A stretch of DNA of 64,000 nt from Bradyrhizobium yuanmingense (GCF_900094575.1 NZ_FMAE01000002.1:806001-870000); one strand, 5' to 3'. Positions 46,383 to 56,227 are shown, numbered from the stretch's first letter. Made by a program: numbers and translations. The notes: generated by a model from the sequence alone, not told the origin.

Positions 46383-47327
46383 GTGTCCGTCCTCGACCAC
46401 AACGCCATCGACATCAATCCCCACATCTCCGAAGCGGAGGTTGGCGATTATCTCGCATTGCTCAAGCCGCGGGTGATGTCGTTGGTGATCTTCACTGCGC
46501 TGGTCGGGATGGCGATGGCCCCGGGGCATTTCCACCCGGTGCTGGCGATCACCTCGCTGCTCTGCATTGCCGTCGGCGCCGGTGCCTCCGGGGCGCTCAA
46601 CATGGCGCTCGAAGGCGACATCGACGCCAAGATGTCGCGCACGGCGAACCGGCCGATCCCGCGCGGCCGCATCACCCGCCCCGAGGCGATGGCGTTCGGC
46701 ATGACGCTCGCCTTCTTCTCGGTGATGACGCTCGGCATCCTCGTCAACTGGATCGCGGGTGCGCTGCTCGCCTTCACCATCTTCTTCTACGTCGTGATCT
46801 ACACGATGTGGCTGAAGCGCTGGACCGCGCAGAACATCGTGATCGGCGGCGCCGCCGGTGCGCTGCCGCCGGTGGTGGCCTGGGCCTCGGTGACGGGCAC
46901 GGTCGATGTCGAGCCGCTGCTGCTGTTCGCCATCATCTTCTTCTGGACCCCGCCGCATTTCTGGGCGCTGGCGCTGTTCCGCTCCGACGACTACGCGCGC
47001 GCCGGCATTCCGATGCTGCCGAACGTCGCCGGTCCCGACGCCACGCGTCTGCAGATCCTGCTCTACACCATCGTGCTGATCGCGGTCGCCGCCGCGCCCT
47101 GGGCGCTCGGCTATTTCGATGCCGTCTACGGCGTGGTCTCGCTGATTCTCGGTGCCGGCATGCTGGTGCTCGCCATCAACGTCTATCTGCGCCGCGAGCG
47201 CAGCCAGTCGCTGCGCGCGACCCGCAAGCTATTTGCCTTCTCGATCCTGTACCTGTTCGCGCTGTTTGCGACCCTGCTGGCCGAGGTCGTGTACCGGGCG
47301 CTTGCTCCGATGGTTGGGGGCGCATGA
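46383..47327 (+). CDS. ctaB: Protoheme IX farnesyltransferase (heme o synthase)
   Basis: A 314-residue polytopic UbiA-family prenyltransferase. Key Asp-rich motifs are [20 protein letters not shown] with the N-D-x3-D pattern, and [17 protein letters not shown] followed by [16 protein letters not shown], where the second motif sits. It adds the farnesyl group to heme B to form heme O for the aa3 oxidase. The start is GTG 46383. Its stop overlaps the coxF start (ATGA). Confidence 0.97.
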   Translation: MSVLDHNAIDINPHISEAEVGDYLALLKPRVMSLVIFTALVGMAMAPGHFHPVLAITSLLCIAVGAGASGALNMALEGDIDAKMSRTANRPIPRGRITRPEAMAFGMTLAFFSVMTLGILVNWIAGALLAFTIFFYVVIYTMWLKRWTAQNIVIGGAAGALPPVVAWASVTGTVDVEPLLLFAIIFFWTPPHFWALALFRSDDYARAGIPMLPNVAGPDATRLQILLYTIVLIAVAAAPWALGYFDAVYGVVSLILGAGMLVLAINVYLRRERSQSLRATRKLFAFSILYLFALFATLLAEVVYRALAPMVGGA

Positions 47328-47500
47328 TCACCGCGATGGCCGACAAACCCGAGCCGGAAGGAATCGTCCTCACCGAGGCGCAGCGGAAGAGCCGTCGTCA
47401 GCGCTCCATCGCGATCGCTTTGGCGCTCGGCGTGCTCGTGGTGCTGTTCTTCGCCGTCACCATGGTCAAGGGGCCGGCCGTGCTCGTGCGGCCGATGTAG
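47324..47500 (+). CDS. coxF: Small single-helix oxidase-cluster protein (CoxF-like)
   Basis: A 58-residue protein with a hydrophilic N-terminus ([20 protein letters not shown]) and one membrane helix ([20 protein letters not shown]). Proteins of this size and position lie between ctaB and ctaG in rhizobial oxidase operons and are named CoxF. Its role in assembly is undefined. It begins at ATG 47324, overlapping the ctaB stop; ATG 47336 is an alternative. Confidence 0.85.
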   Translation: MITAMADKPEPEGIVLTEAQRKSRRQRSIAIALALGVLVVLFFAVTMVKGPAVLVRPM

Positions 47501-47505
47501 GAAAC

Positions 47506-48159
47506 ATGGATCACGAGCCCACCATATCGCAGGACGTCAGCGCCAGGCCGGGCCATCGCAACCCGGGCAAGGGCCGCGGGCTGGGGCGCGATGTGGTGGT
47601 CGCGTCCATCTGCGGCGGCGTGGTCGCGCTGATGGTCGGCGCCTCCTACGCGGCGGTGCCGTTCTACAATTGGTTCTGCCGCGCCACCGGCTTCAACGGC
47701 ACGACGCAAGTGGCGACCTCTGCGCCGGCCACGGGCCCGATCGCGCGGAAGATCTCGGTGCGCTTCGATTCCAACGTCGCGCCCGGCCTGCCCTGGAAGT
47801 TCGAGCCGGAGCAGAGCGAGATCGAGGTCAATATCGGCCAGGTCGTGACCGTCTTCTACACCGTGACCAACCAGGCGGCGCGCGCCACCGCGGGCCAGGC
47901 CGCCTATAACGTCGCGCCCCTGACGGTCGGCGCCTATTTCCAGAAGATCAACTGCTTCTGCTTCACCGAGCAGACCATGGCGCCCGGTGAGAAGCGCGAG
48001 ATGCCGGTCGTGTTCTACGTCGACCCGTCGATCGCCGCCGACCACGAGAACGACGGGCTGAGCACGATCACGCTGTCCTACACGTTCTATCCGGTGCGCG
48101 ATCCCGTAGTGAAACCGCTGGCATCGGGCGAAGCCGACAAGCGCAAGGGAAATCTTTGA
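47506..48159 (+). CDS. ctaG: Cytochrome c oxidase assembly protein CtaG/Cox11
   Basis: A 217-residue copper chaperone for the CuB site. An N-terminal tail is followed by one membrane helix ([20 protein letters not shown]) and a periplasmic Ig-like domain. The copper-binding Cys pair is in [15 protein letters not shown], and the conserved [17 protein letters not shown] follows the helix. It starts 5 bases after coxF, within the oxidase operon. Confidence 0.97.
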   Translation: MDHEPTISQDVSARPGHRNPGKGRGLGRDVVVASICGGVVALMVGASYAAVPFYNWFCRATGFNGTTQVATSAPATGPIARKISVRFDSNVAPGLPWKFEPEQSEIEVNIGQVVTVFYTVTNQAARATAGQAAYNVAPLTVGAYFQKINCFCFTEQTMAPGEKREMPVVFYVDPSIAADHENDGLSTITLSYTFYPVRDPVVKPLASGEADKRKGNL

Positions 48160-48236
48160 CCGCAGGGCTCACGCGCAGGCGGTTGGACGCAAGGGGATAA
48201 GTGCCGGACAGGCACGGGATTGAGGAGAGAGACGGA

Positions 48237-49133
48237 ATGGCCACGGCGCACACCAAGCATCACGACTATCACCTGGTCGATCCCTCTCCCTGGCCGGCGG
48301 TCGGCTCGCTCTCGGCCTTCATCATGGCGGTCGGCGCGGTCGCCTGGATGCACCACATGTTCTCGGCGGCACCGATCGTATTCGGCGTCGGCACCGTGGG
48401 CGTGCTCTACACCATGGCGAGCTGGTGGGCCGACGTGATCAAGGAGGCCCAGTACAAGGGCGATCACACCCGGGTCGTGCAGCTGCATCACCGCTACGGC
48501 ATGATCCTGTTCATCGCCTCCGAGGTGATGTTCTTCGTCGCCTGGTTCTGGGCCTATTTCAACGCGGCGCTGTTTCCGGCCGATGCCGTCCACGCCACCC
48601 GCGATGCGGTGTTCGGTTGCGGCCTCGGCACGCAGCCCGGCGCCTGCGCGGTCCCGGGCACCTGGCCGCCGAAGGGCATCGAGACCTTCGATCCCTGGCA
48701 TCTGCCGCTGCTGAACACGCTGATCCTGCTCACGTCAGGTACCACCGTGACCTGGGCGCACCATGCGCTGCTCGAGAACGACCGCCAGGGCCTGAAGTAT
48801 GGCCTGATCCTCACCGTCGTGCTTGGCGCGCTCTTCACCTGCGTGCAGGCCTATGAGTACGCCCACGCGGCGTTCTCCTTCGGCGGCAACGTCTATGGCG
48901 CGACGTTCTTCATGGCGACCGGATTCCACGGCTTCCATGTGCTGGTCGGCACCATCTTCCTGCTGGTGTGCCTGTTCCGCGCCTATGCCGGCCACTTCAC
49001 GCCGAAGCAGCATCTCGGCTTCGAGTTCGCGGCCTGGTACTGGCACTTCGTCGACGTGGTCTGGCTGTTCCTGTTCCTCTGCATCTACGTCTGGGGACGC
49101 GGCGCCGAGACCATGGCCAGCGCCGCGCACTGA
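48237..49133 (+). CDS. ctaE: Cytochrome c oxidase subunit III
   Basis: A 298-residue membrane protein with seven predicted helices. The subunit III features are [19 protein letters not shown] at the N-terminus, [38 protein letters not shown], and the C-terminal [16 protein letters not shown] and [20 protein letters not shown]. It stabilises subunit I and supports proton uptake. ATG 48237. A terminator-like hairpin follows. Confidence 0.97.
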   Translation: MATAHTKHHDYHLVDPSPWPAVGSLSAFIMAVGAVAWMHHMFSAAPIVFGVGTVGVLYTMASWWADVIKEAQYKGDHTRVVQLHHRYGMILFIASEVMFFVAWFWAYFNAALFPADAVHATRDAVFGCGLGTQPGACAVPGTWPPKGIETFDPWHLPLLNTLILLTSGTTVTWAHHALLENDRQGLKYGLILTVVLGALFTCVQAYEYAHAAFSFGGNVYGATFFMATGFHGFHVLVGTIFLLVCLFRAYAGHFTPKQHLGFEFAAWYWHFVDVVWLFLFLCIYVWGRGAETMASAAH

Positions 49134-49153
49134 GCCCGATCGAACCGATCAGG

Positions 49154-49182
49154 AAGGGCGGCCGCAGGGCCGCCCTTTCGCT
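49154..49182 (+). terminator. Probable rho-independent terminator after ctaE
   Basis: AAGGGCGGCC-GCA-GGCCGCCCTTT forms a very stable stem followed by a short T-run (TTTCGCTTT). It would end or attenuate the oxidase operon before the DUF983 gene; the T-run is short, so some readthrough is expected. Confidence 0.6.
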
Positions 49183-49230
49183 TTCCGGCCGCCCGAAGTT
49201 TCGTCGGAAACTGTGATAGAGTCCGCCATC

Positions 49231-49632
49231 ATGAACGACAGTGCCGGCACACCCCCGTCCGAAACCACCGTCCTGCAAAGCGCGCTGCGTGGGCTTGCCT
49301 GCAAATGCCCGCGCTGCGGCCAAGGCAAGCTTTATGCGGGCTTTCTGACGCTCGCGCCCGCATGCGACCGTTGCGGGCTCGACTATGCCTTCATCGATAC
49401 CGGCGACGGCCCGGCGATCTTCATCATCATGCTGGCCGGCGGCATCGTCGTCGCGTGCGCCCTCATCGTCGAAGTCAAATACCAGCCGCCATATTGGCTG
49501 CATGCGGTGCTCTGGCTGCCGCTCATCCTCGCCACCACGCTGTTGCCGCTGCGCTCGATGAAGTCGTTGCTGATCGCGCTGCAATTCCACCACAAGGCGG
49601 CGCCGGGCCGGTTGGTCGATCGCGCGAAATGA
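49231..49632 (+). CDS. DUF983 family protein (zinc-ribbon plus two helices)
   Basis: A 133-residue protein. An N-terminal zinc-ribbon (C-K-C-P-R-C-G, then C-D-R-C-G) precedes two membrane helices (AIFIIMLAGGIVVACALIVE and AVLWLPLILATTLLPLRSM). DUF983 proteins accompany cox operons in alphaproteobacteria and are suspected to help oxidase assembly; the mechanism is unknown. Its TGA overlaps the surf1 ATG. Confidence 0.9.
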   Translation: MNDSAGTPPSETTVLQSALRGLACKCPRCGQGKLYAGFLTLAPACDRCGLDYAFIDTGDGPAIFIIMLAGGIVVACALIVEVKYQPPYWLHAVLWLPLILATTLLPLRSMKSLLIALQFHHKAAPGRLVDRAK

Positions 49633-50384
49633 ATGAGCCTGCGTCGCGCAAGGCCCCCGTGGCCGGCTTCGCGCTGTTCACGCTGTTCCTCACGGCTGTG
49701 TTCGTGGCGCTCGGTGTCTGGCAGCTGCAGCGCCGCACCGCCAAGCACGAGTTGATTGCGGCGCTCACCGAGCGGCTTGCGGCCGCGCCGGTTGCGCTGC
49801 CGCCGTCCGCGCAATGGGTCGCGCTCAATCCCGCCCGCGACGAATTCCGCCGCGTCAGCTTCACCGCGACCTACGCAGCCCTCCCCGATGCAATGGTCTA
49901 TTCCTCCGGCTCGGCGGTGCGCAAGGACGCCTCCGGCCCCGGCACCTGGGCGTTCCTGCCGGCGCGGCTTCCCGGCGGCGAGATGGTCGTGATCGACGCG
50001 GGTTTCGTCGAGAACACGATGCAGGACCGCGGCGTCGAGGATCGCGCGGTGAACAAGCTTATCACGGGCCAACCGGTTGAGCTCACCGGCTATCTGCGCT
50101 TTCCCGAGGCGCCAAGCTGGCTGACTCCGGCGGAGAATCGCGGCAAGCGGCTCTGGTTCGTGCGCGATCATCTGGCAATCGCAAGCGTGCTGGGCTGGGG
50201 CACGGTTGCGCCGTTCTATATCGATCTCGAACGGCCCGCGCCGGCGAACGGCATCCCGCGTCCGGGACCGCTCCAGGTGAATCTCAAGGACGACCATCTG
50301 CAATATGCAATCACCTGGTTCACGCTTGCAGGCGCCGTGCTCATCGCCTTCGGCGTGTGGGCAAGAGGCCGGCGGCAGAGCTGA
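49629..50384 (+). CDS. surf1: SURF1 family oxidase assembly protein
   Basis: A 251-residue membrane protein with one helix at each end (FALFTLFLTAVFVALGVWQL and YAITWFTLAGAVLIAFGVWA) and a periplasmic domain between them. The SURF1 hallmarks are ALGVWQLQRRTAKHELIAAL after helix 1 and DDHLQYAITWFTLA before the second. Bacterial SURF1 proteins bind heme a for insertion into subunit I. It begins at ATG 49629, overlapping the DUF983 stop by 4 bases. Confidence 0.95.
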   Translation: MNEPASRKAPVAGFALFTLFLTAVFVALGVWQLQRRTAKHELIAALTERLAAAPVALPPSAQWVALNPARDEFRRVSFTATYAALPDAMVYSSGSAVRKDASGPGTWAFLPARLPGGEMVVIDAGFVENTMQDRGVEDRAVNKLITGQPVELTGYLRFPEAPSWLTPAENRGKRLWFVRDHLAIASVLGWGTVAPFYIDLERPAPANGIPRPGPLQVNLKDDHLQYAITWFTLAGAVLIAFGVWARGRRQS

Positions 50385-50499
50385 GCTCATTGGCAGGTCC
50401 ATCGAGGGAACCCGGTATCGCCCGGGGTTTATTATTCAGCGCATATTCACGAGGGTGGTTCTAAGCCGCCAATATTGTCCGCGGCAGATTGGGTGCGGC

Positions 50500-50865
50500 G
50501 TGAGTGATTTCGACCAGATGGGAATTATCGTCGACTGGGTGGATGCCTGCCGTAAGGGCGACCTCACAGCCCTGCTCGACCTCTATGCCGACGACGCGCA
50601 GCTCGAATGCACCTGCGACGGCGCGCGGCGCTTTCGTGGCCGGAGCGAGATCGAGGCCTATTGGCAGCCGCGGCTCCGCGCCTTCTCCTCGGCGGGGTTC
50701 GGGCTGGAAGAGATCAATCCCGCGCCCCACGGCGTCCACCTCGAATATTCCGTCGCCGGCGCGCTGCGCATTCAGGCCTCGTTCCGCTTCAGCCCGGATG
50801 GCAAGATCCGCAGCACGCTGTGCGAACCGGCGCGACAGAATGCGCATGATGGTTGCGCCTGCTGA
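50500..50865 (+). CDS. SnoaL-like/NTF2-fold protein
   Basis: A 121-residue single-domain protein. The NTF2-like pattern is clear: DWVDACRKGDLTALLDLYAD, DAQLECTCDGARRFRGRSEI, and EAYWQPRLRAFSSAGFGLEE. It contains several Cys (LECTCDG; HDGCAC at the C-terminus). It could be a small ligand-binding protein. The GTG at 50500 precedes an ATG at 50518; either may be used. It converges with the histidine kinase gene, with one base between the stops. Confidence 0.7.
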   Translation: MSDFDQMGIIVDWVDACRKGDLTALLDLYADDAQLECTCDGARRFRGRSEIEAYWQPRLRAFSSAGFGLEEINPAPHGVHLEYSVAGALRIQASFRFSPDGKIRSTLCEPARQNAHDGCAC

Positions 50866-50866
50866 A

Positions 50867-52204
50867 TTAGCCTGGTGACGGAACGTCCCGCATCGTCTCC
50901 GCCGGAAGGCGGCAGCGCACGTAGGTTCGGTCATCCACGCGCAACAGCGATAGCGATCCGCTGAGCGCGCGCACGCGCTCATGCATGCCGGTCAGGCCCC
51001 GGCCGAAGACGTTGTCCGCAGGGAAACCGCCGCCATCGTCGGAGATCTCGACGACGAGCGTCTTGTCGGCAACCGTCGCCTGCACATGTGCGTTGCCCGC
51101 GTTGGCATGTCGCAGCACGTTGGTCAGTGCCTCCTGGATCACTCGATAGACGGTCTGCGCCAGCGGTCCGCCGATTGCGCTGAGATCGCGATCGATCGCG
51201 TCCGTCAGCACGATATGAGGTGCCTGCTTGCGAAAATTCCGGAGCAGCGTTTGCACGCTCCTCGAAAGGCCGAGCTCCTCGATATAGAGCGGCCGCAGCC
51301 GGTCGAGGATGCGGCGGTTGGTCTGCTGCAGGGCCTCGACCGATTGCAGCAGGTCCTGTGCCGAATTGCCGAGATGTCCCGTTGGCTCGGAGGCATCGGT
51401 CAGCGCGATCGTGCCGGCGCGGATGCTGAAGAGGAGGGGCCCGAGCTCGTCGTGCAGTTCGCGGGCGAGATCGCGCCGCTCGTCATCCTGCAGCGACACC
51501 AGGCGGTGCATCAGATCGCGATTGTCCTGGCTGAGTTGCGCCAGTGTCGCTGCCAGCGCATTGGCTTCCTCGCAGCTCTGCCGGATCTCCGGCGGTCCTC
51601 CGACCGGGATCGGCCTTGCGTAGTCGCCGCGCCGAATCCGCGTAAGACCGTCGCCGAGATGTTGCAGGGGGCGCAGGGCCGAACCGGCGAAGACATAGGC
51701 AACGGTGCCGGTGAGCACCATCAGGACAGCGACCAGGCTGGTCAGCGCAAGGAAGCCGATCCACTTCTCGAACAAGTCGGCCGATATGTCCGGGAAGAAC
51801 ACGATATCGCCGACATGTCTGCCGTCTATGACGATCGGAAACGCCGCTTCCATCTCTGGTATGGTGATGAGGTTGACGAACCATTGCGGAACCTTCTTCA
51901 GGTTGCGCAAGTCTTTCGGAGAAGGCGGGGGACCTCCGTCCATGCGGCGGAATTGAATATCCGTGGAGGCGTCCAAGGACTGAACAAATGCATCGAGGGT
52001 CTTTTGCGGATTGTCCGATGCGCGCAGGGTGCTGTTGAGCGCGGCGGCGATGGTCTGGATCGAGCGTCGAGCCGGCTCGTGTTCATCAGCTACCTGACCT
52101 GGTGCAAATATCTGCAGTAATATGCCGCCCAGGATCAGGGCTGCGAGAAGGCTCGCGCCGAGCGGGAGAAACAATTGCGTTCGGAACGAAAGTCGTCGCC
52201 ACAT
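50867..52204 (-). CDS. Sensor histidine kinase, NarL/UhpB (HisKA_3) type
   Basis: A 445-residue membrane kinase. Two membrane helices (LFLPLGASLLAALILGGILL near residues 10-30 and FLALTSLVAVLMVLTGTVAY near 150-170) enclose a periplasmic sensor of about 115 residues with no domain I recognise. A HAMP segment (GSALRPLQHLGDGLTRIRRG) follows. The HisKA_3 dimerisation helix contains the phospho-acceptor His251 in DLARELHDELGP, and the ATP domain has QEALTNVLRHANAGN and DDGGGFPADN. Its partner is the divergent response regulator. Confidence 0.93.
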   Translation of the reverse strand: MWRRLSFRTQLFLPLGASLLAALILGGILLQIFAPGQVADEHEPARRSIQTIAAALNSTLRASDNPQKTLDAFVQSLDASTDIQFRRMDGGPPPSPKDLRNLKKVPQWFVNLITIPEMEAAFPIVIDGRHVGDIVFFPDISADLFEKWIGFLALTSLVAVLMVLTGTVAYVFAGSALRPLQHLGDGLTRIRRGDYARPIPVGGPPEIRQSCEEANALAATLAQLSQDNRDLMHRLVSLQDDERRDLARELHDELGPLLFSIRAGTIALTDASEPTGHLGNSAQDLLQSVEALQQTNRRILDRLRPLYIEELGLSRSVQTLLRNFRKQAPHIVLTDAIDRDLSAIGGPLAQTVYRVIQEALTNVLRHANAGNAHVQATVADKTLVVEISDDGGGFPADNVFGRGLTGMHERVRALSGSLSLLRVDDRTYVRCRLPAETMRDVPSPG

Positions 52205-52290
52205 TAGGTCAATTCTAACGCGTATCGGCCGGATTTGCTCTTTCCATTTATTCCCGGCGGGCTATGAGTCGAAAAACAAGAGAGTGCGCG

Positions 52291-52935
52291 ATGCAAGATA
52301 CCGCCAAGCTGGCGACGAGGGTCCTGATCGTCGACGACCATCCCGTGGTGCTGTCCGGCTGCCGCACCCTGTTCGCATCCGACCATTCAATCCGCATTGA
52401 CGAGGCGAGCGATGCCAAATCCGGGCATCGCGCCTATGTCAGCAAGCGACCCGACGTCACCGTGATCGACATCAGCCTGCCCGACGTCTCCGGGTTCGAG
52501 CTGATGCGGCGCATCCGCAAGGACGACCCCGACGCCAAGATCATCATGTTCAGCATGAACGACGATCCGGCGTTCGTCGTGCGGGCCGTCGAGCTCGGGG
52601 CGCAGGGCTATGTCTCCAAAGGCGACGATCCCAGGATCCTGCTCAAAGCGGTGCGCAAGGTGGTCGCGGGTGACAACTTCATCTCGCCGCAGCTTGCGGA
52701 AGCCGTGACGTTTTCCGGCGCGGCGATCAAGGCCAACCCCGCGTCACAGATGACGCCGCGGGAGCTCGAAATTCTTCGCTTGCTCGGACGCGGCGACAAG
52801 ATCGTCGAGGTCGCCGAGGCGCTCGGCATCTCCTACAAGACGGTCGCCAACACCACGTCCCTGCTCAAGCAGAAGCTTGGCGCCAAGAACCATTCCGACC
52901 TGATCCGGATCGCAGTGGAAATCGGAATGAACTGA
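52291..52935 (+). CDS. Response regulator, NarL/FixJ family
   Basis: A 214-residue regulator. The receiver domain (about 8-125) has the acidic pocket VLIVDDHPVVLSG, phospho-acceptor Asp60 in TVIDISLPDVSG, and the Lys in GYVSKGDDP. The C-terminal LuxR-type helix-turn-helix reads MTPRELEILRLLGRGDKIVE, VAEALGISYKTVANTTSLLK. It is divergent from the histidine kinase gene (87 bases between starts), its likely partner. Targets unknown. ATG 52291 has AGAGAG upstream; ATG 52264 is possible. Confidence 0.93.
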   Translation: MQDTAKLATRVLIVDDHPVVLSGCRTLFASDHSIRIDEASDAKSGHRAYVSKRPDVTVIDISLPDVSGFELMRRIRKDDPDAKIIMFSMNDDPAFVVRAVELGAQGYVSKGDDPRILLKAVRKVVAGDNFISPQLAEAVTFSGAAIKANPASQMTPRELEILRLLGRGDKIVEVAEALGISYKTVANTTSLLKQKLGAKNHSDLIRIAVEIGMN

Positions 52936-53217
52936 CTTTCGCCATCGACCGAACCGGCTGCTCCGGGATGCAGCGGTTCGGCCGACGGATCGACGCCGCC
53001 GTTGGCCGGGCAATGCATTGGACAACGGGCTGACACCCATCCGCCGACACAATGGGCCGAGGCTGTATTCGTTCCCGCGACTGATTCGGGAAAAAGCGGA
53101 GTTCAGGGTCAGGATCACGGCCGAGACTTGGCTGCAACTGCCAAAAGCGAACCAGAGCCGGATCGGGAAGAATAGGAACATTTTCGACACGCGCGGGGTT
53201 TTGGACTTGACGATTTC

Positions 53218-53341
53218 GTGACAGGCGACGAAAGCTTGCCGGAACAGTTTGAGGGGTCGGCGACCCCGACGAGGCAATTGGTCTGCACACAACGACAGGC
53301 CTTCCAAGAGAAGGGCTGCGGCAATGCCGCAGCCCTTTTTC
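53218..53341 (+). ncRNA. Candidate small RNA with two hairpins and a terminator
   Basis: Within 52936-53487, a 550-base stretch with no convincing protein gene, a perfect hairpin GGGGTC-GGC-GACCCC (53253-53267) is followed by a strong rho-independent terminator at 53311-53341. A weak TTGACG -35-like element lies at 53208. The terminator is 376 bases from the nearest upstream gene end, further than usual for a 3' UTR. The 5' end is a guess; it may instead be the long 3' UTR of the response regulator. Confidence 0.3.
53311..53341 (+). terminator. Rho-independent terminator
   Basis: AAGGGCTGCGGC-AAT-GCCGCAGCCCTTTTT: an 11-bp or longer GC-rich stem followed by a T-run. It lies 147 bases before thrC and 376 after the response-regulator stop. 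Confidence 0.9.
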
Positions 53342-53487
53342 ATTGGGCGAGGGGGTACGCCGGAAGCGGTTTCCCGATGCCGCAAAACACTCTATGGTGG
53401 TTCAAAGCCACCGGCTGTTGACAAGTAATTACGTAAAATCAAAGGCTTAAGGGTCGAGCTCCGGCCCGGCCGCCTTTGGAGGGCAGT

Positions 53488-54906
53488 TTGACTCGCTATA
53501 TCTCGACCCGGGGCGAAGTCCCCGAACTCGGCTTTTGTGACGTGATGCTGACCGGGCTTGCCCGCGACGGCGGCCTGTATGTGCCGGCGGTGTGGCCACA
53601 GCTTCCGAGCGAGACGATCGCCGGCTTCTTCGGCCGCCCCTATTGGGAGGTCGCGGTCGACGTGATTCGTCCCTTCGCCGGTGGCGAGATTTCCGACGCC
53701 GAGCTCGGGCGCATGGCGAACGAGGCCTATGCCACCTTCCGCCATCCTGCAGTGGTGCCGCTGCGCCAGATGTCCCCGCACCAGTTCGTGCTGGAGCTGT
53801 TCCACGGTCCGACGCTCGCCTTCAAGGACGTGGCGATGCAGCTGATCTCGCGGCTGATGGACCATGTGCTCGAAAAGCGCGGCCAGCGCACCACCATCGT
53901 GGTCGCGACGTCAGGCGATACCGGCGGCGCCGCGGTCGAAGCCTTTGCGGGCCTCGAGAACGTCGATCTGATCGTGCTGTTTCCGCACGGCCGCATCTCC
54001 GAGGTGCAGCGGCGGATGATGACCACGACGGGCGCGGCCAACGTCCATGCGCTCGCCATCGAGGGCACCTTCGACGACTGCCAGGCGCTCGTGAAGGGAA
54101 TGTTCAACAACCATCGCTTCCGCGATGCGACCTCGCTCTCCGGCGTCAATTCCATCAACTGGGCGCGCATCGTCGCGCAGGTGGTCTACTATTTCACCTC
54201 TGCCGTCGCGGTCGGTGCTCCGGCGCGCGCGGTCGATTTCGTCGTTCCGACGGGCAATTTCGGCGACATCTTCGCCGGCTACGTCGCCAAGCGCATGGGG
54301 CTGCCGGTGCGCACCCTGCGCATCGCCGCCAACGTCAACGACATCCTGGCGCGCACGCTGAAGACCGGCATCTACGAGGTGCGTGAGGTGCACGCGACGG
54401 CATCGCCGTCGATGGACATCCAGATCTCCTCGAACTTCGAACGGCTGCTGTTCGAGGCCGGCCGGCGCGATGGCGCCGGCGTGCGTCGCCTGATGGAACA
54501 GCTGAAGCAGTCCGGCCGCTTCGTGCTACCCGATGCGACACTCGCCGCGATCCGCGAGGAGTTCGATGCCGGGCGCGCTGACGAGACCGAGACTGCGGCT
54601 GCGATCCGCGCCGCCTGGCGCGAAGCAGGCGAGCTGGTCGATCCTCATACCGCCGTGGCGCTCGCCGTCGCGGACCGCGACACCACCGATACGAAGGTGC
54701 CGAGCATCGTGCTCTCCACCGCCCATCCGGCCAAGTTCCCCGACGCCGTCGAGGCGGCTTGCGGCCAGCGGCCGCAACTGCCGGCCTGGCTCGACGGCCT
54801 GATGACCAAATCCGAACACATGAGGGTGATGAAGAACGATCAGGTCGAGCTCGAGCGGTTCGTGCTGTCCGCCAGCCGCGCCGCAAAGCAGGGAGTTGCC
54901 GGATGA
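53488..54906 (+). CDS. thrC: Threonine synthase
   Basis: A 472-residue PLP enzyme converting O-phosphohomoserine to threonine. The PLP Lys113 is in GPTLAFKDVAMQ, and the phosphate loop is ATSGDTGGAAVEAFAG. The long N-terminal domain (MTRYISTRGEVPELGF, DGGLYVPAVWPQL) is that of the bacterial class 2 threonine synthases. The start is TTG 53488 with TGGAGGG upstream; no ATG is available. Its stop overlaps the M16 peptidase ATG. Confidence 0.96.
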   Translation: MTRYISTRGEVPELGFCDVMLTGLARDGGLYVPAVWPQLPSETIAGFFGRPYWEVAVDVIRPFAGGEISDAELGRMANEAYATFRHPAVVPLRQMSPHQFVLELFHGPTLAFKDVAMQLISRLMDHVLEKRGQRTTIVVATSGDTGGAAVEAFAGLENVDLIVLFPHGRISEVQRRMMTTTGAANVHALAIEGTFDDCQALVKGMFNNHRFRDATSLSGVNSINWARIVAQVVYYFTSAVAVGAPARAVDFVVPTGNFGDIFAGYVAKRMGLPVRTLRIAANVNDILARTLKTGIYEVREVHATASPSMDIQISSNFERLLFEAGRRDGAGVRRLMEQLKQSGRFVLPDATLAAIREEFDAGRADETETAAAIRAAWREAGELVDPHTAVALAVADRDTTDTKVPSIVLSTAHPAKFPDAVEAACGQRPQLPAWLDGLMTKSEHMRVMKNDQVELERFVLSASRAAKQGVAG

Positions 54907-56192
54907 GCGTCGAGATGTCCAAGCTTGCCTCCGGCCTCACCGTCGTCACCGACGAGATGCCCCACCTCGAGACGGCGGCGCTCGGTGTCTGGGCCGGCGT
55001 CGGCGGACGCGACGAGAAGCCGAACGAGCACGGCATCTCGCATCTGTTGGAACACATGGCGTTCAAGGGCACGACCAGGCGCTCCTCGCGCGAGATCGTC
55101 GAGGAGATCGAGGCGGTCGGCGGCGACCTCAATGCCGGCACCTCGACCGAGACCACGTCCTATTACGCGCGGGTGCTGAAGGCCGACGTGCCGCTCGCGC
55201 TCGACGTGCTCGCCGACATCCTTGCCAATCCCGCCTTCGAGCCCGACGAGCTGGAGCGCGAGAAGAACGTCATCGTGCAGGAGATCGGTGCCGCGCAGGA
55301 CACGCCCGATGACGTCGTGTTCGAGCATCTGAACGAGCTCTGCTATCCCGACCAGCCGATGGGCCGTTCGCTGCTCGGCACCGCCAAGACGCTGCGCGCC
55401 TTCAACCGCGACATGCTGCGTGGCTATCTGTCGACGCATTATCGCGGGCCCGACATGGTGGTGGCCGCGGCCGGGGCGGTCGACCACGGTCAGGTCGTCG
55501 CCGAGGTCGAAAAGCGTTTTGCGAGCTTCGAGGGGACGCCCGGGCCGAAGCCGCAGGCCGCTCGGTTCGGCCAGGGCGGCGCCAAGGTGGTGCATCGCGA
55601 GCTCGAGCAGGCGCATCTGACGCTGGCGCTCGAGGGGGTGCCGCAGACCGATCCTTCGCTGTTCTCGCTGCAGGTCTTCACCAATGTCCTTGGCGGCGGA
55701 ATGTCGTCGCGCCTGTTCCAGGAGGTGCGCGAGAAGCGCGGCCTCTGCTACTCCATCTACACCTTCCACGCCCCCTACACCGATACCGGCTTTTTCGGCC
55801 TCTATACCGGCACCGATCCCGCCGATGCGCCGGAGATGATGGAGGTCGTGGTCGACATCATGAACGAATCGGTGGAGACGCTGACTGAGGCCGAGATCGC
55901 CCGAGCCAAGGCACAGATGAAGGCGGGGTTGCTGATGGCGCTGGAGAGCTGCTCCTCCCGCGCCGAGCAGCTCGCCCGGCATGTGCTGGCCTACGGGCGG
56001 CCGCAGACAGTGCAGGAACTGGTTGCCCGGATCGACGCCGTCAGCATCGAATCGACGCGGGACGCGGCCCGTGCGCTCCTGTCGCGCAGCCGGCCTGCGG
56101 TCGTCGCATTGGGCAGCGGCAGGGGTCTGGACACGGCGGTGTCTTTTGCGGAAGGATTGACACGGGCGCGCGCCAAGGCGCGGCTGCATTAG
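54903..56192 (+). CDS. M16-family metallopeptidase (mitochondrial processing peptidase-like)
   Basis: A 429-residue peptidase of the M16B family. The inverted zinc motif HLLEH (His47, Glu50, His51) is followed by MAFKGTTRRSSREIVEEIEA, and the downstream Glu that completes the zinc site lies in LEREKNVIVQEIGAAQDTPD. The glycine-rich loop VLGGGMSSRLFQEVREKRGL is in the C-terminal half. Alphaproteobacterial members are the closest relatives of mitochondrial processing peptidase. The ATG at 54903 overlaps the thrC stop, an operon arrangement common in this group. Confidence 0.95.
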   Translation: MSVEMSKLASGLTVVTDEMPHLETAALGVWAGVGGRDEKPNEHGISHLLEHMAFKGTTRRSSREIVEEIEAVGGDLNAGTSTETTSYYARVLKADVPLALDVLADILANPAFEPDELEREKNVIVQEIGAAQDTPDDVVFEHLNELCYPDQPMGRSLLGTAKTLRAFNRDMLRGYLSTHYRGPDMVVAAAGAVDHGQVVAEVEKRFASFEGTPGPKPQAARFGQGGAKVVHRELEQAHLTLALEGVPQTDPSLFSLQVFTNVLGGGMSSRLFQEVREKRGLCYSIYTFHAPYTDTGFFGLYTGTDPADAPEMMEVVVDIMNESVETLTEAEIARAKAQMKAGLLMALESCSSRAEQLARHVLAYGRPQTVQELVARIDAVSIESTRDAARALLSRSRPAVVALGSGRGLDTAVSFAEGLTRARAKARLH

Positions 56193-56227
56193 GAGCCGCG
56201 CGCGGGCCTCGCCCCGGGAAGCATCAC

